A stretch of DNA of 36,226 bases. Origin: JAGLQA01 sp023135565 (GTDB lineage: Bacteria; Acidobacteriota; Aminicenantia; UBA2199). The translations under genes and the position numbers were made by a program. Positions 25,642-34,067 of the stretch are shown piece by piece (the stretch's first letter is position 1; each line of letters begins with the position of its first letter). Location of the stretch: assembly GCA_030639305.1 (NCBI GenBank), contig DAOWCY010000057.1:1-36226 (forward strand), read 5' to 3'. A model generated the notes under the pieces. The model searched no databases. It worked only from the letters and a program-made list of their open reading frames with translations, and was not told the origin of the DNA.

Positions 25642-26154
25642 ATGAAATTTGCAGAATTTATCAGGGACGTTCCCGATTTCCCGGAAAAAGGCATAGTCTT
25701 TAAAGATATCACCACACTACTGAAAAATACCGACGCTTTCAAACATGTGTGCGATCTAATGGTAGAAAAATATCACGATAAAGAAGTCGATAAAATCGTG
25801 GGCATCGAATCACGCGGCTTTATCTTCGGCAGTGTGGCCGCCTACCTGTTGGGCTGCGGTTTTGTGCCGGCCAGGAAACCGGGTAAACTGCCCGCCGAAA
25901 CCATTAGCGAAGACTATACCCTGGAATACGGCAAAAATACCCTGGAAATACACGTGGACGGCATCAAACCGGGGGAAAAAGTAGTCATTATGGACGACCT
26001 GCTGGCTACCGGCGGCACAGCCCGGGCTGTGGCAAAATTAGTAGAAAAACTAAAAGGTGAAATCTTAGGCATGGAGTTCCTCATCGAATTGGAGTTCCTG
26101 AAAGGCATCGAAAAATTGCCGGGCTACCCGGTAACCAGCTATATCAAGTATTAG
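25642..26154 (+). CDS. apt: Adenine phosphoribosyltransferase
   Basis: 170 residues, the standard Apt length. It salvages adenine to AMP using PRPP. The start FAEFIRDVPDFPEKGIVFKDIT is typical, the PRPP-binding motif VVIMDDLLATGGTA is complete, and the IESRGFIFG and RKPGKLP segments are as in the family. The ATG at 25642 is chosen because GGAGG lies at 25633-25637; an ATG at 25600 has no such site. It stands alone. Confidence 0.96.
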   Translation: MKFAEFIRDVPDFPEKGIVFKDITTLLKNTDAFKHVCDLMVEKYHDKEVDKIVGIESRGFIFGSVAAYLLGCGFVPARKPGKLPAETISEDYTLEYGKNTLEIHVDGIKPGEKVVIMDDLLATGGTARAVAKLVEKLKGEILGMEFLIELEFLKGIEKLPGYPVTSYIKY

Positions 26155-26281
26155 TGCGCCGCTGTGCCACTACATGGCGGTAATGAACAACATGTTGTCG
26201 ATAATTTCGAGTTCCCACCGTAAGGCGGCTTTTTTTTCAAGCTTAGCCCTGGAAAAAACGCTGTATCGCTGGATAGCCCTT

Positions 26282-26716
26282 ATGATTAAAAAAACGACTA
26301 CGGGGAAAAAAATTATTTTTTTATTTTTTTTCTGCCTGATTGCGCCGCTGGCTTTTGCCCAATTCTACCTGCTGGAGCAGCCCATCGAAGAGGCTATCCT
26401 GAACGGCGACTTTAAAGCCTTTAGGGAAATCTGTACGGAAAAAACGTCGGTCAACTTAGAACCGCCATTCCGCTTGAAAGGATATTTCTACAGGGAAAAA
26501 CTTTCAGAAAAACTTACCGGGGAATTTTCCCACTTTCAAGCGAAAAAAATCGAATGGGTTTCCCTGCAAGTGGAGGAAAAGTTTGCCATCCAATCTCTAA
26601 ACCTTATCCTGCGAAATAAAAGATCGGGAAAAGAAACCTACTATAAATTTATCTTTTTCCTGACCAAAAAAAAAGAGTGGAAACTCTACAATTTAAGAGG
26701 CTTGAGGATCGAGTAA
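26282..26716 (+). CDS. Secreted DUF4783-like protein
   Basis: 144 residues from 26282. The N-terminus is a signal peptide (KKIIFLFFFCLIAPLAFAQ), and the mature part, about 120 residues, resembles DUF4783: a small alpha-beta (NTF2-like) domain that ends in LRGLRIE, as members often end in a similar LRIE. An earlier in-frame ATG (26174) would bury the signal peptide and is unlikely. The sensor kinase gene begins 1 nt after its stop codon, so the two are co-translated. The secreted protein may be a ligand or partner for that sensor. Function unknown. Confidence 0.65.
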   Translation: MIKKTTTGKKIIFLFFFCLIAPLAFAQFYLLEQPIEEAILNGDFKAFREICTEKTSVNLEPPFRLKGYFYREKLSEKLTGEFSHFQAKKIEWVSLQVEEKFAIQSLNLILRNKRSGKETYYKFIFFLTKKKEWKLYNLRGLRIE

Positions 26717-26717
26717 C

Positions 26718-29700
26718 ATGTTTTTTTCGGGCCTAAATAAAGAGAAAAAAGTTTTTGCCGTCCTGTTTGTATTATCTCTCCTATTAGTCCTCTTTGCCTT
26801 TTTTGCCGGCAGCGCGGAGGTAAACAGTGAGAAAGTGTACAAATCTATTTCTGCCAATGTCGAAAGCCTGGAGAGAGATTTAAAAAATAGGATCGGCGCA
26901 TTCGAAAAAAGAGGCGCGGATTTGTATGAGAAATTTGCCGCCGGGAAATTGGACCACGACGAAATGCTGCCGAAGGAGGCCCTGATAATAGAAGAAGAGG
27001 GTAATATCTCCACATATTTCGGCGAGATATACCATTTCGAATCGAAAGCCCTGACCCCGGGCGGCTGGTGCCTGATCGAAATAAGCGGGGATATTTTTTT
27101 TCTTAAAAAATTTGCTGCGCGGACTTTTTATGTCAAGTTTTTTTTCAATATAGAAAATAATTCCCTGTCGGCAGACCTGGAATACAACTTTTTTTTTGCC
27201 AAATTGAAATACTTCGCGGAAAAGACGCAGGAAGCGGCGGCAGACAGCTATCACTATGAGAAAGAAAAAGGGCTGTTCTCTTACAACTGTTTTTTAAAAC
27301 ACGCCAACGGGCAAATACTCCTGCAATTGAGATTTTCGGAAGAGGAAGCGGAACTGTATTTTAAACGTAAAAAGAACATTTTTTTGTATATAACGATCCT
27401 GATTTTCCTGCTTTTGAATACCCTCTATCTCTCCTATAGTAAAAAGCGGACGGCTGCCGCTTTATGCCGGCTGGCGCTGCTGGTTGACTTATTTTTTTTA
27501 CTTTCCTTAGTGCGGGAAAGCAACCTCTACCTAAAATTATTCGATAGGAATATCGAACTGGCTTCTACTTACCGGTTGGCGGTGGTTTTATTATTTTTAG
27601 TTTCCCTGCTCTATTTCCTGAGAGATAGACTCAAGAGTAAAATCAACTATATTGCTTTTAATCTCAGCCTGGTTTTCGTAATCGGTTTTAGTAATAGAAT
27701 TTTAAAAGCCGTAAATTTTATCTATGCCGATTTTAATTTCAGTTTCGAGTATTTAAGCCTGCTCCTTTCGCTGCTGCTGCTGCACCTGATACCCCTCTTT
27801 TTTGCCAGGGGGCGGACGGTGTCCGCAGCCTATGAGGGGCCTGGAGAATTCACATCGGATCGCGTTGACCGGAAAGCCGGTTTTTTCAGCAAACTTTTCC
27901 AGGGCATTAAGGGGACGACGTCCGCAGCCTATGAGGGGCCGGGGGATTTCATCCTCGCCCGCTTTGGCCGAAAAGTTGGTTTTTTCAGCAAACTTTTCTC
28001 GGGTATTCATAAAAAGGGGGCGGCGAATATTACGGCTTTATTAGTGCTCCAGGGTGCGATGGTACTACTGCTGCATTATGTTTTCAAATTGGCATTTTTC
28101 AATGTCCTGGTGTTTTCGCTGGTTCTATTTATCATGCTGCTATTCCCCCAGGCCCGCCGCGGACGGGTTAGTTCGGGCGGTGGTCCGGTTCTTCCACAAA
28201 AAAAATCGGCTGCCGGTTTAAAAGGAGAGGCGAAAAAGGGACACAGTTTCCCCGGCGGATTTTTTCCCAGGCTGACCGTGGTTTTCCTGCTTGCCCTTTC
28301 CATCGCTTACCTGACCGCGTTTAATTCGGTCAACGATAAAAAACAATTTATTACCCATAACCTAAAAAACATCTTCCTTAACCAGGATAATTATGCCCGC
28401 TTTATCGCCCGGGAGATGATCCACGAGATTCATTCCAGGAGCACCGGCCTGGTGGATTTTTTCCAGGAATGTACGGACAGTAAATTGGTGAATATCTGGC
28501 GCATGAGCATTGCCCGGCGGGAGAATGTTGCCTCCGGTATTTTTCTTATTTCAAAAGACGGCGAAATTACCTGCCAGTACTCATACCAGATGCCTTTTAT
28601 AAAATTACCTACCCAGAAATTTTTCCCCTTCTGGTCCATCGAGGATACCACTGCTGAACTTTTCGGTAAAGAAATCTCCCTGGCCATTGCGGCTGCCGGT
28701 GTGAAAAAAAGGAATGAAACTCTCGGTTATATCATCATCCAGGTTTTAAATTCGCCGCGGTTGATACTCAGGCACCAGGACCGGTTTAATATTTTTACTA
28801 TCGACAAAAAGATCAACGGCAGGGACCTGAGTTATATAAAATTGAATGAAGAGAACCACATCGTCGAGAATCCCTCGAATATTAATTTGCGTGATGTAGC
28901 CGGTATCTTAGAAAACAATGATCGTTGGATTAAGTTCAAGCATACGGGGTTGAGCTTTAACGGCTATATTTTTAAACACAGCCGCAGTCGGAATTCCATC
29001 ATCATTTTTTTTCCCGGTAATACGATCTTCAAGAATTTTTCCGGGATTATCGAGATATTCTTATTTTTATTCATCCTCTTCCTGCTGTTTTATTTCAAAG
29101 AGTTAAGAAAAATAGAGTGGAAATCCATCTATTATTCTTTTTCTATCCGGGTTTTTTCTTTCTTAACATTGATTTCCCTGTTGACCGCCATTATATTTTC
29201 TTTATTTTCTTTGAATTTTAACCTGCAGTCGTCGCAACGCAAAATGCGCCAGGTCGAATATGAGAAAGGCAGGACCGCGCAAAATATCGCTTTCAATCTT
29301 TTAGGAGAAGAGAGCGGCGAGATCAACCAGGAACACCTATTATTGATGTCGGAACTATTGAACAGTGATGTCAGCGTTTATGAAAAGGGGGTAATATTAG
29401 ATTCATCCAATCAAAGAAAACTGATGAATGCGGAAATTCCCGTTTATTTAAATTCCCATATACTGCACCTGTTGGATGAACAGAAGCAGAAATTCGTATT
29501 AAGCCGGGACGGTTACTCTCTTTTTTTTAAGACGGCCGATTATATTTTTGCCGTGGAATTTTCTTATAGTTGGCGAAAAATATTATCTGAAAGGAGTTTC
29601 CATACCGATTTTATTATTACTTTGTTTTTTATTTTGGCGATCATCGGTTTTTCCACGGCTTTTTTTTTCCGCGGCAAGATTATTTCGCCCATTAATGAAT

Positions 29701-30632
29701 TGAACCGCGGCATGTGGGAAGTAGAAAAAGGGAACTTAGAGCCGCTGCAAAAGGTTCCCCCGGAAATAGAGTTAAAGAGTCTTTATTTGGGATTTAATTC
29801 CATGATCGAAGGTATTCGCAGGGAGAAGCAGAATATTTCGGAGTTGTCCAGGATGAGAGCCATCATCAGGATGGGGCGCCGCGTAGCTCATGAAGTAAAG
29901 AATCCCTTGACTCCCATCAAGTTGTCTGCTGAGCAGATACTCAAGTCGCTGCAGGACAAGAACCCCGGATACGAAGAGATCATCGAGAAGTCGATAAATT
30001 TCATCATGGACGAAACAGAGCATTTGCGCCAGGTTTCTTATGGTTTCCTGGATCTTTCGCGGCTGGATGAAGTGTTGGCTGTTGAGTTTGATTTGTTGGA
30101 ATTAGTCAAGGAGGAGGTTTTTAATTTTAGCCAGGTTTACGGCGGTTTTGAATTTTCCGTGAATGCCGCTGAAGCCGGGAATTATGGTGTTTTCTTAGAC
30201 AAGGTCAAGATCAAGCAGGTGTTGGTGAATTTGCTGCTCAATGCCATCGAGGCGGGCGCGGGCCCGCAGTCTATAAACGGGGACGAAACGATTTCTTCTC
30301 GATCAGAAAATCTTCGTAAAGAAACGAGATTGTCCCCCATGAGTAGTATAGATGCCGTCGGAGATAAGAAAGGCTGGATTATTGTAGACATTAAAGAGCA
30401 AGGCGACCGGGTAGCCATAGAGGTGAAGGACAGCGGTATCGGTATGGACGGGAAGGAATTGGAATTGATTTTCGATATAGATTATTCTACCAAGGAGATC
30501 GGCACCGGCATCGGATTATTTATAGTCAAGCGTATCGTGGACTTGCATAAAGGGAAGATCGAGATCGAGTCTGAGAAGGGTGTAGGCACTACTATTGTGT
30601 TGGATTTGCCCAGGAATGTAGAGAAAGCCTGA
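26718..30632 (+). CDS. NtrY-like membrane sensor histidine kinase with inserted repeats
   Basis: 1304 residues. An N-terminal membrane helix and extracytoplasmic domain (about 35-220) are followed by several more helices (to about 530), a second extracytoplasmic region, and another membrane block (about 775-830). Further on come a helix near 970, a HAMP domain, HisKA with H1058 in RRVAHEVKNPLTPIKLS (the NtrY type), and an HATPase domain (NLLLNAIEAG, DSGIGMD, GTGIGL). A low-complexity insert lies inside the HATPase domain after NAIEAG. Residues 369-434 are two tandem 33-residue repeats between helices, made by palindromic repeat DNA. No response regulator is adjacent. GAGGATC lies before the ATG. 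The signal is unknown. Confidence 0.88.
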   Translation: MFFSGLNKEKKVFAVLFVLSLLLVLFAFFAGSAEVNSEKVYKSISANVESLERDLKNRIGAFEKRGADLYEKFAAGKLDHDEMLPKEALIIEEEGNISTYFGEIYHFESKALTPGGWCLIEISGDIFFLKKFAARTFYVKFFFNIENNSLSADLEYNFFFAKLKYFAEKTQEAAADSYHYEKEKGLFSYNCFLKHANGQILLQLRFSEEEAELYFKRKKNIFLYITILIFLLLNTLYLSYSKKRTAAALCRLALLVDLFFLLSLVRESNLYLKLFDRNIELASTYRLAVVLLFLVSLLYFLRDRLKSKINYIAFNLSLVFVIGFSNRILKAVNFIYADFNFSFEYLSLLLSLLLLHLIPLFFARGRTVSAAYEGPGEFTSDRVDRKAGFFSKLFQGIKGTTSAAYEGPGDFILARFGRKVGFFSKLFSGIHKKGAANITALLVLQGAMVLLLHYVFKLAFFNVLVFSLVLFIMLLFPQARRGRVSSGGGPVLPQKKSAAGLKGEAKKGHSFPGGFFPRLTVVFLLALSIAYLTAFNSVNDKKQFITHNLKNIFLNQDNYARFIAREMIHEIHSRSTGLVDFFQECTDSKLVNIWRMSIARRENVASGIFLISKDGEITCQYSYQMPFIKLPTQKFFPFWSIEDTTAELFGKEISLAIAAAGVKKRNETLGYIIIQVLNSPRLILRHQDRFNIFTIDKKINGRDLSYIKLNEENHIVENPSNINLRDVAGILENNDRWIKFKHTGLSFNGYIFKHSRSRNSIIIFFPGNTIFKNFSGIIEIFLFLFILFLLFYFKELRKIEWKSIYYSFSIRVFSFLTLISLLTAIIFSLFSLNFNLQSSQRKMRQVEYEKGRTAQNIAFNLLGEESGEINQEHLLLMSELLNSDVSVYEKGVILDSSNQRKLMNAEIPVYLNSHILHLLDEQKQKFVLSRDGYSLFFKTADYIFAVEFSYSWRKILSERSFHTDFIITLFFILAIIGFSTAFFFRGKIISPINELNRGMWEVEKGNLEPLQKVPPEIELKSLYLGFNSMIEGIRREKQNISELSRMRAIIRMGRRVAHEVKNPLTPIKLSAEQILKSLQDKNPGYEEIIEKSINFIMDETEHLRQVSYGFLDLSRLDEVLAVEFDLLELVKEEVFNFSQVYGGFEFSVNAAEAGNYGVFLDKVKIKQVLVNLLLNAIEAGAGPQSINGDETISSRSENLRKETRLSPMSSIDAVGDKKGWIIVDIKEQGDRVAIEVKDSGIGMDGKELELIFDIDYSTKEIGTGIGLFIVKRIVDLHKGKIEIESEKGVGTTIVLDLPRNVEKA
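27812..28019 (+). repeat. Palindromic element duplicated in frame inside the sensor kinase gene
   Basis: Two 99-bp units (27822-27920 and 27921-28019) encode SAAYEGPG...GFFSKLF repeats. Each follows a hairpin (GCGGAC-GGT-GTCCGC at 27812-27826; GGAC-GAC-GTCC at 27913-27923) with the type A tail AGCCTATGAGGGGCC. A multiple-of-three length keeps the gene open. Confidence 0.8.
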
Positions 30633-30958
30633 GTAAAAAAATGTATACGTATAATTGCGAATTCATAAAAACCCCGAACGCACGGGGAGGCGACCCCACT
30701 CGCGTGGGGGGGCTAAGAGCCGCTTCGCGGCAAGAAGCGTTTTTGATTCTAAATTATTAAAAGTTTTGTTCAAACTTTTTCAAAAGCCCCGTGCGCACGG
30801 GGAGGCGATAAGCGGCTTCGTCGCAAGAGGCAGCGTGTGAGCGTTTTTGATTCTAAATTATCAAAAGTTTTGTTCAAACTTTTTCCAAAAGTTTGGCCCC
30901 CGGCAGGGCCGCCGGAGGCTAATAGGCTGGGTGCGCCGCACCGCCGGAGGCAAAAAAC
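30633..30958 (+). repeat. Cluster of palindromic and gene-end repeats
   Basis: No gene. Hairpins CCCCG-n6-CGGGG (about 30673), CCCCAC-TCGC-GTGGGG (about 30693) and CCCCGTGCGCACGGGG (30787-30802) carry tails with AGCCGCTTCGCGG or AAGCGGCTTCG. A direct repeat GCGTTTTTGATTCTAAATTA starts at 30737 and 30841. The gene-end element occurs once in part (30759-30786) and once in full (30863-30919). The last CCGCCGGAGGC supplies GGAGG 8 nt before ldcA. Confidence 0.75.
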
Positions 30959-31918
30959 ATGAATAAGAAACCGGGAAAACTAAAAAAAGGCGATAAAGTA
31001 GGCATCTTTGTTCCTTCGTCGCCTGTCAAGGAATCTTACCGCCGGAAGGGGCTGGAAGCAATCCGCCAGTTGGGTTATGAACCCGTAGAAGTAGACGATA
31101 TCTTAGCGAAACGTGATTTCGTTGCCAAGGAGCCGGAGGCGAGTTTTGCCGACTTGCAGGGATTTTTCGATAACCCGGAGATCAAAGCTGTGTGGGCGGC
31201 TCGCGGCGGTTATGGAGCCAAACGCCTGCTGCCGTTTTTATCGGGGCTGGAGATAGCGGAAGCGCCTATGGTGATCGGTTCTTCCGATGTGAGTTATTTG
31301 CTCTGGTATTTGTTAGACCGTTTTAAGTTGGTGGTATTTTACGGCCCCATGGCCTATTCTGCCCTCGCCGACGACAGGGCTAATATCGACAACCTGGTTC
31401 GTATTTTGAGCGGCGATTACGACGGCATCGAAGTTCCCGGCAGCGTATTAAAACCCGGCAAAGTGAAAGGCATCGTAACCGGTGGTTGTTTATCTAATTT
31501 CGTATCGCTAATCGGCACCCCTTACCTGCCGCAAGTGGAGGAGCGGGTGTTGCTTTTAGAAGATGTAGGCGAACGGCCTTACCGGTTGGACCGCATGATC
31601 TGGCAGATTGCCCAGGCCGGTCTGTTTTCCCGTATCAAAGCCCTATTGTTGGGACAGTTTCCCGGATGTTTTAAAGATCCCGAAGAGAAGGAGAATTTTT
31701 TGCAGCGTATGACAGGTTATTTTGCCGGTCATGATATTCCTATAATATATGATTTACCTTTCGGGCATGGCGAAAACATACACACGCTGCCCTTAGGCAT
31801 CCAGGTCGAGATCGACGCCCCATGGCATGGGGTACCTATAAGGGGCAGCTTATCGAAACAGGACAGTCAGGTAGTTTCTACTATTGCCGGCAGCGTTATT
31901 ATCGCCGGTCATTTGTAG
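30959..31918 (+). CDS. ldcA: LD-carboxypeptidase (peptidase S66)
   Basis: 319 residues, near the family norm of about 305. It trims the terminal D-Ala from murein tetrapeptide during cell-wall recycling. The S66 catalytic residues are visible: Ser in VIGSSDVSYLL, Glu in LLLEDVGE, and His in the FGHGENIHTLPLG region. The family motif AARGGYGAKRLLP is intact. The C-terminus after VEID is unusual: APWHGVPIRG is encoded by a palindromic repeat, with an extra tail to IIAGHL beyond the normal end. The ribosome-binding site GGAGG comes from the end of another repeat. Mpl, which uses the tripeptide product, is encoded two genes downstream. Confidence 0.88.
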   Translation: MNKKPGKLKKGDKVGIFVPSSPVKESYRRKGLEAIRQLGYEPVEVDDILAKRDFVAKEPEASFADLQGFFDNPEIKAVWAARGGYGAKRLLPFLSGLEIAEAPMVIGSSDVSYLLWYLLDRFKLVVFYGPMAYSALADDRANIDNLVRILSGDYDGIEVPGSVLKPGKVKGIVTGGCLSNFVSLIGTPYLPQVEERVLLLEDVGERPYRLDRMIWQIAQAGLFSRIKALLLGQFPGCFKDPEEKENFLQRMTGYFAGHDIPIIYDLPFGHGENIHTLPLGIQVEIDAPWHGVPIRGSLSKQDSQVVSTIAGSVIIAGHL

Positions 31919-31957
31919 GCCCCGGTCCCATGGCATGGGGAACCTATAAGGGGCCCC
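31817..31957 (+). repeat. Two type A palindromic elements at the ldcA 3' end
   Basis: CCCCATGGCATGGGG plus TACCTATAAGGGGC (from 31818) lies inside ldcA. A near copy, CCCATGGCATGGG plus AACCTATAAGGGGCC (from 31927), lies just after its stop codon. The hairpin is 6+3+6 with a GGC loop, as at 13005. Confidence 0.8.
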
Positions 31958-31973
31958 GGAATTTTACGGTTAG

Positions 31974-32002
31974 TTGACAAAACTTTAAATTACAATTATA
32001 TT
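31974..32002 (+). promoter_or_regulatory. Promoter of the aspartic protease gene
   Basis: TTGACA (31974-31979), 17 bp, TATATT (31997-32002). The predicted start near 32009 lies after the ATG at 32004, which argues for the downstream ATG at 32058. Confidence 0.6.
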
Positions 32003-32057
32003 AATGAATGATGATCAAAATAAAAAAAAATTATTTGCATACAGGAGGGCAAGAGTA

Positions 32058-32459
32058 ATGGGATTGGTACACGCGAAAATTTTACTTAGTAATCCCCGGG
32101 AAAAAAAACTGAAATCTATGGAGGTTAAGGCGCTGGCTGATACAGGAGCGCTGCACCTTTGTGTTCCCGACCATGTGGCGCTGCAGTTGGAATTAGAAGA
32201 GATTTATAAACGTGAAGTGATAACCGCTGATGGCCGGAAACATCTCTGCCCTTACGTAGGGCCGGTAGAAATTACGTTTGAGAATAGGGGATGCTTTACC
32301 GGCGCTATTGTAATAGGTGACGAGGTTATTTTAGGCGCTGTTCCCATGGAAGATATGGATTTAGTCGTGGCTCCTGCAAAGCAGACGGTGGTTGTGAACC
32401 CTGAGAGTCCGAATATCCCGACATCTATCGCAAAAGTGGCCGCGGCGCGAACATTATAG
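32058..32459 (+). CDS. Clan AA (retropepsin-like) aspartic protease
   Basis: 133 residues. The active-site motif ADTGALHLCVP is of the DTG type, with hydrophobic strands before it and GDEVILGAVPMEDMDL as the second conserved part. It ends VVNPESPNIPTSIAK, as in the bacterial clan AA aspartic protease family, which acts as a dimer. I chose the ATG at 32058 since AGGAGGG lies 8 nt upstream and an ATG at 32004 would lie before the transcription start. Substrate unknown. It sits between ldcA and mpl but has its own promoter. Confidence 0.85.
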   Translation: MGLVHAKILLSNPREKKLKSMEVKALADTGALHLCVPDHVALQLELEEIYKREVITADGRKHLCPYVGPVEITFENRGCFTGAIVIGDEVILGAVPMEDMDLVVAPAKQTVVVNPESPNIPTSIAKVAAARTL

Positions 32460-32497
32460 AGACCGACTTGTTTTTTTGAAAATTTTGCTTATTTGAA

Positions 32498-32526
32498 TTG
32501 ACAGAAGTCGATTATCGGTTTATATT
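32498..32526 (+). promoter_or_regulatory. Promoter of mpl
   Basis: TTGACA (32498-32503), 17 bp, TATATT (32521-32526). It shares TTGACAGAAG with the promoter at 33977. Confidence 0.65.
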
Positions 32527-32576
32527 ATAAGACAACTATTTATCAATATTATAGACCCCTTTAGGAAAAGTGAAAA

Positions 32577-33968
32577 ATGAAAGTTTTTTTGAACGGAATC
32601 GCCGGAACCGGCATGAGTTCGTTGGCCGGGCTTTTCAGCCAAAAAGGTTACGAAGTGCTGGGTTCGGACGTTAATTTCTACCCCCCGGTAGATAAAATAT
32701 TAGAAAAAATGAAGGCTAAAATTTTTAGCCCCTATGATAGCAAAAATATCCCCGCTGATGTGGATTTCTGCGTCACCGGCAACGTCATCTCCAGGGGAAA
32801 CCCCGAAGCCGAACACATCTTAAACAACAATATCGAATACTATTCCATGGCCGAAGCCCTCTATAAATTCTTCATAAAAGGCACCGAATCTATCGTGGCC
32901 TGCGGCACCCACGGCAAAACTACCATCACCTCTTTTATCGCCCACCTGCTCCACACAGCCGGGCAAGACCCCGGTTTTTTTATCGGCGGCAAACCGGAAA
33001 ATTTCCCCTCCAACTATGCGGTAGGAGGCGGTAAGTATTTTGTCAGCGAAGGCGACGAATACGAAACCTCTTTTTTCGACCGTTCTTCTAAGTTTTTGAA
33101 ATACCATCCCCTGTATTTAATCCTCTCCGCCTTAGAATACGACCACTTAGATTTTTTCCCGGATGAAAGCCTTTATATCAAAAGTTTTCAGAATTTGGTC
33201 AACCAGGTGCCGGGCAATGGGCTTATTATCCTGAACAACGACTACCCCATGAACCGCCAGGTGGTGGAAAAAGCCTTTACCCCGGTAAAAACCTACGGCA
33301 GCGAAACCGATTGTGATTATGTAATCAAAAATATCGAATACGACCAGGGCAGCGAAGTTTATAGTTTCGTATTAAAAAATGGCCCCAAAGAAGCGTTGTT
33401 CAAGAGCAGGATTCCCGGACGTTACAACCTCTGGAACCTGACTACCGGCATCATTTTGGGTTTTCATTTAGGCATTGCCGAGAAAACCATAAAAGCAGCC
33501 GCAGAGAGTTTTGCCGGGGTAGAACGGAGATTAAATATAATCAATAGTGTAGGGGAGACCATCTTTTTGGAGGATTTCGCCCACCATCCCACCTCCATAA
33601 AGAAAGTACTGGAGAGCTTGAAAGACACCTATCCCGGCAGGAAGATTATCACTCTCTTCGAACCGCGCAGTTGGAGTTTGCGGCGGAATTTTTTCCAGGA
33701 AAGGTTAGCGGGCAGTTTTTTCGACAGCGCTGAAATTATCATCAAAGAGGTATATCAAAAAGAGAAAATCCCGGAAATAGAACGCTTAGATGTCGAAAAA
33801 TTGAAGAAAGAATTGACCATCCGCGGCAAGAAAGTCCATATCATGGAAACCGTAAAAGAGATAGAAGCGTATCTTTTAGAAATGGATTTCAGCAAGAAGA
33901 ACTTAGTAGTGATCCTATCCAACGGCAGTTTTGATAATCTTCCCGCCTTTGTAAAAAAATTGCCATAA
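32577..33968 (+). CDS. mpl: Mpl, UDP-MurNAc:tripeptide ligase of murein recycling
   Basis: 463 residues, the usual Mpl length. It joins recycled L-Ala-D-Glu-meso-Dap to UDP-MurNAc using ATP. The Rossmann start FLNGIAGTGMSSLAGL, the ATP loop GTHGKTT (110-116), the SEGDEYETSFFDRSSKF segment typical of Mpl rather than MurC, and the DFAHHPT motif of the C-terminal domain are all visible. With LD-carboxypeptidase upstream this makes a two-step recycling route from tetrapeptide to UDP-MurNAc-tripeptide, and implies Dap-type peptidoglycan. Confidence 0.92.
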   Translation: MKVFLNGIAGTGMSSLAGLFSQKGYEVLGSDVNFYPPVDKILEKMKAKIFSPYDSKNIPADVDFCVTGNVISRGNPEAEHILNNNIEYYSMAEALYKFFIKGTESIVACGTHGKTTITSFIAHLLHTAGQDPGFFIGGKPENFPSNYAVGGGKYFVSEGDEYETSFFDRSSKFLKYHPLYLILSALEYDHLDFFPDESLYIKSFQNLVNQVPGNGLIILNNDYPMNRQVVEKAFTPVKTYGSETDCDYVIKNIEYDQGSEVYSFVLKNGPKEALFKSRIPGRYNLWNLTTGIILGFHLGIAEKTIKAAAESFAGVERRLNIINSVGETIFLEDFAHHPTSIKKVLESLKDTYPGRKIITLFEPRSWSLRRNFFQERLAGSFFDSAEIIIKEVYQKEKIPEIERLDVEKLKKELTIRGKKVHIMETVKEIEAYLLEMDFSKKNLVVILSNGSFDNLPAFVKKLP

Positions 33969-33976
33969 CGACTTAG

Positions 33977-34005
33977 TTGACAGAAGCGAAGGTTTTATGT
34001 ATATT
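33977..34005 (+). promoter_or_regulatory. Promoter of the DUF433 remnant
   Basis: TTGACA (33977-33982), 17 bp, TATATT (34000-34005). Confidence 0.6.
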
Positions 34006-34067
34006 CTATGTATGTGTGTAATGTGTATATATAACGATGCTTTAAATTTGACTCGAGGAAAAGTAAA

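Noticed and set aside
26174..26281. N-terminal extension of the DUF4783-like protein
   Set aside because: It would place a clear signal peptide inside the protein and has no ribosome-binding site.
27753..28044. Open frames on both strands over the kinase insert
   Set aside because: Shadows of the in-frame repeat; the long kinase frame is clearly the coding one.
30655..30840. Plus-strand open frame after the sensor kinase gene
   Set aside because: Arises from GC-rich palindromic repeats; no start signal or family.
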